A stretch of 64,000 bases of DNA from Chondrilla cf. caribensis. Its lineage: Eukaryota; Porifera; Demospongiae; Chondrillida; Chondrillidae. Location: positions 2,738,955 to 2,802,954 of the forward strand of contig OZ026559.1 of NCBI GenBank assembly GCA_964020155.1, read 5' to 3'. Below the pieces are notes generated by a model. That model was not told where the DNA came from and ran no database searches. It saw nothing but the letters and a program-made list of their open reading frames with translations. The position numbers and the translations under genes are program-made. Shown piece after piece: positions 24,101 through 35,100 of the stretch (positions are counted from its first letter, which is position 1; each line of letters opens with the position of its first letter).

Positions 24101-24610
24101 GAATAGAAAAGTGCATGTAACATAGCTATAGACAGTCCACAAGTTTGTTTTTTTTTTTTTCAAATAATCAGCATCGAGGGTCACATCTAAGCATTGATAG
24201 TGGGATGTCTGCAGAGTAATGACAGCAGATGACGACATGTGTGCAACTAATACCTTGTAAGGTTTCTGTATCACTGAAGTATGCCAGCCCACATTTTGAC
24301 ACCTATAGTGTTCGTCATACATTATGTAGGCTATTTGCAGAAAACTGTGATCTTGTAGTATAGATGTACTCCTGATGTACAATGAATACTTGTTATTCCG
24401 CCACAATTCTTTTTCAAAGAAATTGGTGAATTAATGAGTTTGGCGGATTAACTGGATATTCATTAGTACTGGGAATTATAGCTTTGACGAATACAGCAGT
24501 GGAGGATTAACGGGAATTCACTGTTTTTTATATCATACATTCATATACGTAATCTGTTCTTTACTTTTGTATTGCTATATCATTTCAGGACATTCAGTTT
24601 CCGTATTTGA
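18173..24610 (+). CDS. Calcium- and integrin-binding (CIB) family EF-hand protein
   Basis: Eight exons join in frame: 18173-18232, 19095-19132, 20212-20374, 20639-20746, 22626-22668, 22744-22856, 23114-23208 and 24589-24610, giving 213 residues. It starts MGNNCGRKR with Gly2 available for N-myristoylation, as in CIB1. Family landmarks are VNPFRREICKIFSS, MTFIDFLDMVSGLSP, IVYAFLIFDFDGDGHL and the C-terminal NRSPDFSKTFSF. CIB proteins bind integrin alpha tails, kinases and membrane proteins through a C-terminal hydrophobic groove. EF-hand 3 loop is DFDGDGHLGPDD with Asp at position 12, as in CIB1, which favours Mg or weak Ca binding. EF-hand 4 has lost its acidic ligands (NKSRNSRAGLHLQD). Which of CIB1-4 it is closest to is not resolved. 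Intron 4 contains a nested hAT insertion. Confidence 0.92.
19645..19701. repeat. Foldback repeat in CIB intron 2
   Basis: AAGTAATTTGAG...GTGTGGGG pairs with CCCCACACTCAAATTACTT; the left arm has an extra AUCAAAAAAU-like bulge. Small hairpin element of unknown origin. Confidence 0.65.
21273..21853. mobile_element. Nested inverted-repeat element inside the hAT relic
   Basis: The 24-bp arms at 21273-21296 and 21830-21853 are exact reverse complements (ACGGTACTTTCAG core). The next 30 bp inward keep partial similarity (ATCCGTA, AACCCGTA). It interrupts the hAT-derived sequence: similar CCGAT-rich sequence resumes right after it. No coding capacity is recognised. Confidence 0.75.
21881..22152. 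repeat. 54-bp minisatellite, five copies
   Basis: Five head-to-tail copies of a 54-bp unit (ACTAGTGTATGGGAGCACTA start; 21881, 21935, 21989 and so on) lie inside the hAT element. The unit is a multiple of three, so open frames run through it on both strands. This is a length effect, not evidence for a protein. Confidence 0.93.
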
Positions 24611-26132
24611 AGTGCATTGAATTGGCAAGACCCTTGGAACCTCTCCAACTCCTACTCTAATTTCGGCATGGTTTATTGTCATTGTAGATAGAATGCATCG
24701 CAATGTGAATAACACAACTTGCTACCATACTTATATTTATCATGATTTATTTCATGCATTTATTTCATCCTCATTGTAATATAAGCATTTGTAACTCTTG
24801 TTAGCATCTACACTATGCTCTATCAATTTAATACGTCATCTGTGTTGAAGTCCGCTTAAAAGCAGGTGAGAGTGTGTGTGTAGCAATTTTTTGCAAAATG
24901 GGCCGGATTCCCTGGTTACTTTCAAAATATCCAGGGCACCAGGGTTAATTTAAATTGCTTTTTGTGTACTATTAGGCAAGTCACCTACGTATATTGCTAT
25001 TATAAGAAAAGTTGACGGCAGGGTGACATCCTACATTGATTTAAACGAGACCCAGATTTTGTACTCGGCCCTAGCAGGACTTCTTCACACTTTCTGAGGG
25101 CAGTTGTGTTGTGGGCATTATTAATTGAAAGCCATTTTGATGCTGCTTGACAATGTCTATAATAATAATAATAGCTGTTTTGCAGTTGCGAGCAAACCTT
25201 CTAGGAATTGAGTAGAAGCAGCATTGCAGACCGAATATGTTTTGTTCTTCCAAATCATGGGCGTAACATGCATAATACGGAGGAGTTGGTGAGTGGTTTC
25301 TTCCCATCAAAGAGGATGGACATGCTTTGCAATTTGTCCAGGTACCGGTGGACCTTAAGATCTAGTTTAAATTCGAATGACACATCTTTGGATGGTGTTT
25401 TCCAGGACAGCCTGGTGGGAGCTGGGTATAAACCCAGAAATATTGTGAGGTCATTGGCAGAAATTGAACACTTCAGTTATGTAATTAATGTTCCTGGATG
25501 GAAATATTTCTGGGTAAGTGGGTTTTTCCAACATTTAATAAAATTTATGGAAGTGGGGTAACTGGGCATTATTTTGAAGGTGCTGGCGTGCTGATATGCA
25601 TTCAAATTGCAATCATGATGAGGTTATTCTCAAGCACATCTGCTCAGTGGATAGGTCACATAGATATTGTATTTTTGCCATACCCAAATGATCGTATTCT
25701 ATCATTAACTTAGATACCAGCCGTTGGGATGGTACCATCTTGTCTTCCTTCCGCTCAACATAGATGAATCCATTATAGGGAATGGCCACTTGAATCAAGA
25801 ATATTTCAGAAGAATTTGAATCCTCTCTTCTGACCTTTCGTAAGCTTTGTTATGAAGGGGGGGGGGAGCTATTAGATCAAAATTTGAGAAAAGGCATCAC
25901 CTTGGAATATGCTAGATAAGTATTGTAAGAGGGAGTGGACCACACTTTAGTAACAACTTGAATAGATGAATGAGAATAACAGTATTCTACATAAGAGATG
26001 ACCTCTGAGGATGAATGGAGATGGGCATGCAAGCATTACATGGGTCAAGGAGAGTGATGTACGCAGGTGGCCCATGTATAGACTGGTACTCTCTAGTAGA
26101 GCATTTTAATAAGGTTTGATGATGAAGCTATT
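24611..26132. other. Intergenic region, CIB to STK31
   Basis: No gene is recognised. A frame of about 115 codons near 25208-25561 lacks any motif or splice support. Degenerate CAGTGAATTCCCGTTAATCC-like sequence just upstream (about 24410-24530, in the last CIB intron) looks like a decayed Tigger-type end. Confidence 0.55.
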
Positions 26133-26142
26133 ATCACGTGAT
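26133..26142 (+). promoter_or_regulatory. Palindromic E-box upstream of STK31 start
   Basis: ATCACGTGAT is a perfect 10-bp palindrome around CACGTG, 12 bases upstream of the STK31 ATG. RCC1 has CACGTGAT at 7169. Possible bHLH (TFE/MYC-type) site; inferred from sequence only. Confidence 0.4.
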
Positions 26143-26154
26143 CCAACAAAAGAA

Positions 26155-29100
26155 ATGGCGCACTCTCATTCTTCAACTTTTGATGTGTTTGTCAGCAACA
26201 TTCCCCTCTCCTCGAGAAATGTCAAGGTAAATCTATAAGTTCTGTTGTAGACATTACTCAGGGATATTGTAAATATATGTAAATAGACATTTTTTTCGGG
26301 GGAAAATGCCAGTTTCATCGAAGTGGAGGCCCTAATGAGGAATCATCGTTAACTTGGCCTGCCTTGAGCAAGGAGACTGCAGAACACGTTCAATTATGGC
26401 CCACCAGGATCAAATCTACAGTGAAACTGGTATTTCCTTCCTACGTGTGTGGCCATGGAATGAAAGTAACTCTTTAAAGCGAATCGTACGACACACGAGT
26501 CCTAAGCTTTTATACCTATTGATAATATTATAGATATGCCGTACAGCTGAATAACTGTGATTCAATAGCAATGAAAATATTTGATCGTTACTCGGCTAAT
26601 ACGTCGAATGTTCAGATGGAAGGTTGATCAAGGCGTGGAAATGTACCTAACTCGTTTACACTGATGTGGGTTGAAAATATGAGGGGCGTCAGTACCTAAC
26701 ACGATTCCCATCGAATTGAGGTATTCCTTCTTATCCCTAGTCATTACAGAGCAAACAAATATTCGGAGAGCAGTGTGATCCTGTTTCTTCTCCACAGAAG
26801 TAGATAAATTTGTTGAAATACGTAAGATGATCGTTGTACATTACAGTCTCCTAGGTGGATGGTAGAAGCCTTCTATGTGCTATTTGTGGTTATCAATGTT
26901 TGAGTGTATCCTTAATCACATTCTACGATTCTTGTATGGTTAGTTGATATATTACGTGCTGAATACTTTTGTCACTGCTCACTAGGTACGTAGTTTATCT
27001 ATGTATGTGATAATGATATATTTTGTCTCTTTTTGTAGACCTTTCTGAATGATGCTTTCTCTAAATATGGTACAGTGGAGCGTATTTCTCTTAGAGAGAA
27101 AGAACATTGCCTCACAGCGTTAGTAACCATTTGCTTTGTGCAATGTACAAAAAATGAGCAAGACATGTTTTGTAACGTTATTTTTTTAGGTTTGTAAAGT
27201 TTACTGAGGAAACAGCTGCAAAGAATGCAATTGTTGAGCTGAATAAGACCCCATTTCAAGGCGGCAGATTGAACGTGTGTGTTATGATGAGGAAACACTG
27301 TGCTTTTTCTTTTATCGTTACCTTTTATGACCACTACTGTCTTTATAATTAAGGTTTCTAAGGGTGGAAAGTGGGGAGAGAAGCCGAGTGAGCAGACCAG
27401 GTGTGTGGCTTGTTTGCATCAATCATGAAAAATACTTACATTCTTATGATTCATGATAATTCACATAATTATATTCCTAGCATTTCACCAAAATCGAAGA
27501 GAAGCTATGCTTACCACATGAAAGAGAAGTATGTAAAGGTTCCCTTGTATTATTTTGGTGAACTCATGAATATGATTCTTCATTCAAGGTCCAGAAAGTC
27601 TGACTTTGTTCCAAAGCGTAGTAGTGAATGTAGTGGATCATCAAAGCCAACTGGTACAATAGAAGTTGTTGTGACTCACATAGAGTCTTGCTGGATGTTT
27701 TGGGCTCAGGTAGTAAACCATATGTTTACACAGTACTACACTTTGATTCATTGGTCATACATTCAACCTCTGTCAGCCCACAGATGATGAGAATGCCCAG
27801 TCCATGTACAATATTGCCGCTGGTATCAGGAACTATTGCACTCAAAACTCAGTATCGGTGATAGAACCGGACATGAACGAGGTGAGTGGTTTACGATGAA
27901 ATACTATGTCAGTGTGGGCAATGCTCCACCTTCACATTCCTGGATACATCCGACTGTGTTAATATACGTACGTACGTAGTTCGATCACTGAAAGTTGTGT
28001 AGAAAGTTGATAAACATGGTAGGGCTTGTTATTCAATTGTGGGATGTTCAGTAAAATCAAACTGTGAACTGACACTATCACAGGATGGTATGATGTGATT
28101 ACAGTGTAGCTTGCGTAAAAGGTACCCTGGTTAGTACATACCTCTGTTAATGCATACACTTTACTTGGTCTCTAGCTCATGTACATTATATCAACCAGTA
28201 ATGATAGGAAGTACTTCTGATAAGAAGTACAAATTTGGTGCCCTTCAAGTTACTTGCTAAGCAAGTTTGGCTTTACTATGTTGGCTTTATTCTCCTATAC
28301 TGGTGCTAATTGGTAGCTGTATCAATGCAGTTGCTTTATTCATTTCACCTCATTTTAGGTGTACGGTGCTATATATGAAGAAGACAATTGCTGGTACAGG
28401 TGTAAAGTATTGGACCTGAGTGATAATCAGGTGGGTGGTTGCAATTGCACATGTGAACTGTGATTGTATGTTGTGTGTTTCAACTTAGATTACTCACACT
28501 AAGTCCGTTTACATGCATAATATGTCGTCTGTTGTTATTGTAGGCTCCATTTTACCAAACTGTACTTGCGTGTGTAGTTTCCATAGAGTATCTGACAAAT
28601 GAAGGATAATTAATAGTTGTTTGTTTTGGAATCCTTACAAAATCATGTAATAATAATGGTAACTAAGCACTACAACATAACAGAAACTTTTATTTTTTAA
28701 TTATCAAATTGAATGCTAACCTCAAAATGTATAACCTAGTTCCTGCCACCTACAGTACAAACGTATTATACTGAGAATGTGAACTGCTGTACCATGTACA
28801 TGGGTATTTCGTTTTTGACTGTGTGAAGTTGGCTAATCCACCATTAATAATGCTATTGTACAATCCATAATATTTGTTATGTATAATATAATTGTATTGC
28901 TTTATTTACAGTGCTTGATTCGTTTCATTGACTATGGGAACAGTAGTATTGTGGATGTATCTGATCTGAGGAAGCTCCCAGAAAACCTCCAGTGGCAAGT
29001 GATCTCGTATCAGTTTTGTTTGTCAGGATTGTCAAAGCCGACAGATGATAACATGGAAACCAGAGTATGTACATGTGTGCAGGAATGTTGCATCTGTTAA

Positions 29101-32100
29101 CAACTATTACGTATATATGACAATGTATGACTTACCTTACCACGAGTATTATACTGTACATGGGTATGTACATAGATACAGAACTATGTGTAATCTTGAC
29201 AATGTTATGTATTATATGTACACGAGTAGGTAGTTTCACGAATCATTGACCCTTGATTCTTTAAGGCTTTGGAAGTTATGAAGGCAACGTTGAATGACAA
29301 AGTGGTTACAGTTGATGTTGTCAGGGAAACTGACTCTGGTGAGTTCATATCAAACACTGTAGAGTGATGGTCGGTATGCACTTTACGGAAGGTCTCCTTA
29401 GTTCACTAACCTCTTTGTTTACCTCATGTCTTTGTCATGAATAACATTGTGTTCACAGAGAAAAGGTGTCCTCTGTTTCTGGTGATATGTCCAGGACAGC
29501 CATATGCTGTAAGATGCGTTTTAACCAAGGACGTTTCAAATGACATGTTGATATGACATACTGTTCTCAGTGTCACCATCACACATTTTTGCTGTATTAT
29601 ACTAGTTTTAATCTTTGTTTACTAGTGTATACGATATTTTTCAGGGTGTTTTGAAGTCTTGGTGAAAACGGAAGTTGATGGTGATGTTGTGGATGTTGGA
29701 GAGCAGTTCATCAAAGAAGGACTGACTACCTGTTTAGCTCCATCTGATGCCAAGACACCTGAGTCATCTGATGATAGTGAAGATGAGATGGGCTCGGATG
29801 AGGAAGTTGTTACATCAGCTTCTGTAGCAACTCAACCAGGGAAGGTTAGTACACTGTGTGTACTTTTTGTGTGAGATGGCCTTAAATAGAAGGGAGAGGG
29901 ATAACGCGATGTTATATGTGCGAATCAAATGCGTGATACAGAGTGGATGATTTGTGATTTAAATCACCCACTCTGTATCACTGCCCAGATTATCAGTTCT
30001 TGTATGCAACTGATGAAGACCTTTGTGGCCGAAACGTCTTGTAATCATTGATTGATTTATCTGCTACATACATCTTGCTCAAGATTATTCCGCTTATACG
30101 TATATATTGAAGAACGTAGCAATGAGCCTCTACAACATTACGATAGTTTATGTATGATTTAGCGAGTAGAATTAAATGACATATTGTGAATAAAAATGGC
30201 AAATTTCAATATAAGGTGAGGATCATCTATTTCTTTGACTATTTGGTTTGAATAATTATCAGTACGTTGATATCACTCAGTTAAATGACCAGTCCAATCG
30301 AATTTAGGATGGGTCTTTTGATACTGTAATTATAATATCTAAATAGTGAAAGTTGAGGATTTCCTGTGAAAGTCTCTCCCTTTGTCCAGCCTAATAATGC
30401 AGAGCTGCAAGCGTACATCAAAGGTGGTGCTAGCACAATTACAACCCAGTCACCAGTACAGGTTCCTCTGCTTTTTCCAACTTCACCAACATCGTATACT
30501 CCCAGACTTTCATCTCCTGTGTCGGCTACACCAGTGTTGAATGGGTCTGTCCCTGAAGAAGCTGGACAGTTAGATGGTGTTTTGACTCCCAAAAGTACAC
30601 TATCGATAGCTGCTAACTTCAACAAGGGATCTGCCATTAATGAAGTCGAACACCTGAAGAGTGAACTGGATAGAAAGAATGCTGAATTGCATCAGTTGAA
30701 AATGAGGTTAATTTGAACCTGAGTATATGTACTTGGGTATGTACATGTATATGTATGTAGTTTATATAACTGTAGTGTCCGAAATTTTCACAGGACGTAA
30801 TTTTCGCGAATCACTCAATTTAGGACTGTTTGCGTTTTTATTTTCGCGAATGGCAACATGCTTATTGGTTTTCGTTTAGCACTTTGAGGGTGCTTATGTG
30901 TTATAAATGGCAATGGACTATCATTTATATTATAGTCGAGACAAGCTTCTGATGTTTTATTTTTCTGAGAAAGAACTGTTTCGGACACTACGGTATGATT
31001 ATACTTTTTACATTGTTCTAATCAATACACTACTATGCTGATGGATTGTAATGGCCGGTTTAATTGGTCAATTTCCAAGAGTTGTACATTGAGTATGCAC
31101 CGAGTACTTTGTGAGAATTCACCTCTCGAGTGTTCATTGCATGAAAGGACTGCTAGAAATATGTACGTATGTAGTTATGTAACTTTTGGTATTTGTAGCA
31201 TGTAATATTCTGTGCAAGTGCATACTGTAAATATAAAAGAATTTCGTGTGTTCAGGGCTACTTCATTGGATAATGACAAAAAACGGTTAACTAAGGACTG
31301 CAGTGGTTTGCAGTTTCAGATTGATAAATTACGTAAAGAAGTCACTTCTGTGCAACCCATTCAGTGTAAGGTAAAGTATTCATATCTGTTCATGCCTCTG
31401 TATATGTGATGCATGGTGCTATTCCACTGTTATGTACAGGAATATGCAGCACTATACCAGGTTACAACTATAGGTACGTGCGTATTTTCATCTTCTAGTT
31501 ACAGAAAGGCTATACCCTGTTGGCTGAGTTACATGACACACGATCAAAGGCTTTAAGTGACCCTGATTGGTATCAGGGATTAGTCCATGTTATCAACCTT
31601 CTACAAAAGGAAGACAGAGTGTGTCTTGATGAATTGTCTTCTATTGATAAGGTGCAGTGTGCCAGAACTTTGTTCACCTGTACCTGTATTCATTTGTGTT
31701 CTTTAATAATGTACGTACATGTAATAGATGTACCCCGATGCGTGGACGTTTTCAATCAACTACAAAAGCGCCAACAGGAGTACATTCGTGATGTACTCCT
31801 GTCGGCGCTTTTGTAGTTGATTGAAAACACCCACGCATCGGGGTACATATCGATTTATGGTCCCCTGTGCACCTATTATGGTCACCTGTGTTCTGTTGTA
31901 ACTGTATTTGCCAATGTGTATGTACTTTGTACTTTGCCTGTGTCATAAGTGTTAGTTTAGCAGGTTTGCCGAATTGAAGCATTGAAGGGGTGCTACTGTT
32001 ACCCACCAAGCTATGTTGCTCAGTGCCACTTGTTGGTCTTGTGTCTAAACTGTGTTTCGTCTATTCAATATACTCAATACTGCACTATCGCCATTATATT

Positions 32101-35100
32101 TTGCTGAATGAAGGCTACTGTAGTGAGCAGTGTGTAAACTGGTGTTGCTACATCTGAGGAAGCAAGTGCATATGGAATATTTGCTTTTTAGGGCCTGTAT
32201 TGAGCCCATCCATACGTATGTCATATATTACACATAATGTGTAATATATGACATATGGATGGGCTCACATTAGCACCAATTAATTCAAATTCAAAATTAT
32301 CCCATCCGTTTGCATGGGCCAGTCTGCACTTGAAGATCATGGTAGACCATGAAGTGCTGAAGCTGCTGCAGTACTGCATTGTGTTGTTGGTTTTGAGGAG
32401 GTTTTATGATTAATATGGGACCACCTCGCCCATACTAAAAGCCCTATGCTTGTGCAATCGACGTCCTTTATTGCTGATATACGTATCCCCCTTATTTCTT
32501 TATCTCCCATCTGCCCACACACCATGAAGCTAAATGCAATTGTGTATTGTGTGTACTTGGATACATGCATGCGTACACATATACTGTATATAAGATACTT
32601 TCAAATCTTATTTAATAGTTAAAAGATTCCCTTTCCAAGATGGAACAGTTTCAAAATGAGATAAAGTTATGCTCCTCCAAGGTTAGTGAACTCTAATCCT
32701 AGTACTCTGTTATTGAGATATGTAAGTACATATGCATTGTATTGTAGGGTATTGGTTTGAGTGATATTGAGACCCTAGTGTCTAGCCGCAATGATGCCAG
32801 AAAGCAGCTATTACTTTGCATTGACAACTTCATAACTCAAGCGCAGGGAAAATTGCGAAATAGTACAAGAGTGGATGAATTGCAGGTATGTTCATACAGA
32901 GCACACACACACGCATGCGTGCACGCACGCACACACATGCACATGCACACGCACACGCACACGCGCACACACACACACGTGCGCACAAACGCATCAACGC
33001 ACACAGTATCACACATACACACACACACACACACGTACGTGCTCGTATAGTACTGTAATATTACTTAATGGTTCTCTTTGTTTATTCTATGAAGCAATTT
33101 GTTGGTGCACTTAGAGGGTCTCTGGAGGTCTATAAACCATTGAAGTCTGCTGACAGTGGTGAAGTTAACTTAACTGAAATACTACAAAAAGTGCATGGTT
33201 GGCAGGTACAGCTTGCTCAGTAATGTAGCGCTAGGTTATTTGTATGTATTTGTTGGGTTTCCTGAATTGTTTCCAGATTTTCATGTTCAAACTAGAAGCA
33301 TGCTACAAGCTCAGATTCAATTTGAGTAGCTGTATGCATACGTATGTATTTACTTACTGTATATACGTATGTAGGATTTATGCTTACAGTTATCTAGTAG
33401 AATACTTTCTTTGTTGACATGCATTCAGCATATGTAATGGAAGCCATATCGTACCATGACCACTAGTCTGTGCAATCATAGTGCATTTTGTCAATGGTGT
33501 ACATTGTCTATTAGACTTACAGTCATCCTTACGCTGTGTGTAGTATGTGCACTGTGTTCAATTTGATTATTCTATACCTTCTGTAGGATGAAAAGAAGAC
33601 AGAACTTCTGTCTTTCTCTCTCAATACTGATGGAAAAGTTGCTGCATTTGCGTCTACTTTGGAGACTCTTCAAAAGGCATATTTTCACACGTGTTTGTCT
33701 TGAGGACGTAAGGTTATATACGTATTTGATTTTCCTACACAGTGTTTCCTGTCTCCTGTTGCTATTCAAATTGGGAGGGAATGTCCCAATTTGGAAAAAC
33801 TAGTGGATGACGTCATTGAAACAAGTTCAGAGGAGATGGGCATTTTGCAAGTTAGTGCTCGCAGTTGAAGGTATATTGTGGGTACTGTACAGCATCACCC
33901 CAATAAACCCCTACATGATGGCTAACACCCCAACTTGATGGCTAAGGTCCTTTTTGGTTGTGTGTGTACAGTGTGAACATATTATGCCTTTGTATAGAAA
34001 TCCACACAAGCCCGCATTCCAGAAGACATTGCTGTGTATCTCTTGTGTGTATTGGACACGGTCACGTCAGAACTACAGCAGACACAAATGTTGCAGTGAG
34101 TATCGTTCTTGTCCATGTCATCATTTTGTGAGCAACTAGAATATTTCACGTATAGAACACAGAGACACACTACAATTCTTGGTTTCTCTCATGAATTCAT
34201 TGCTGCTATGTTACAGAACTAGTTAATTTTGAATCTTTCTAGAAGACTTCAATGTCATTAATTATAATTATAGAAGCAAGTAAGGGATTTTACACAGTGA
34301 CCATACCCCCACATCCGAAAGCACTGGTACAAGGGGCTACATGCTGCCAAATGAGGGATATAGTTTACACCACGTCAACAGTACATATGCAATCCATCAC
34401 GTGTGGCTTATGTTTGAATTTGAAAAATCCCTTCCTGCGTCTGAGCTCTTTGTGTCATCATCGACAGACAAATTGGGCAAGCAGCTCAGCATGTTTTTGC
34501 AGTTGCTTGCATGTATGCTTATGTGCACTGTGTGATAGTTGTAGCCTGTCTAGTTGTGCTACAGCAGTGACAAGTGATGATCGATCCCCGAGGTGAGGCA
34601 GCCGATTATCACTTAATTCTGCATTTGTACACCTAGACAGGCTACAACTATGGTGTGGTTTAACTAGCTATATAAATTTCTCTGACAGGTTATTGAGAAC
34701 TGTGTTTACATTGCAGATGGGAACACACTTTTGCCTGCGTTCCCCTAACTACCCATGCTACATACAGTACGTATAATGTTATAAATATTATATGTTTATT
34801 TATAAAATGATTGTGTAAGTATACAGTACGTATATATGGGAAACTGTTTTGACATTAAAAATATTTATTTGAATTCCATTCTGTTTTAGGGAACTTTTTG
34901 ATCAGTATTCATCCCTTAGAGTAGTAACAGAGGAGTGCATTGGGTTGCATGTGGACACCAATGCTCTTCAAAATGCTAAGAGGTCTGTTAGGGATTTACG
35001 GAGACAGTATGGCCACAAGCTGGTTGATAGGAAGGAATTTTCAATGGATCCCTTGAATGAATCTGCAGATGAGTTAGAAATGGTAAGTACAGCGTACACA

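Noticed and set aside
25208..25561. 117-codon frame between CIB and STK31
   Set aside because: No ATG start at its 5' end, no splice pattern, no family resemblance.
30281..30637. Minus-strand 118-codon frame
   Set aside because: Antisense shadow of STK31 exon 12.
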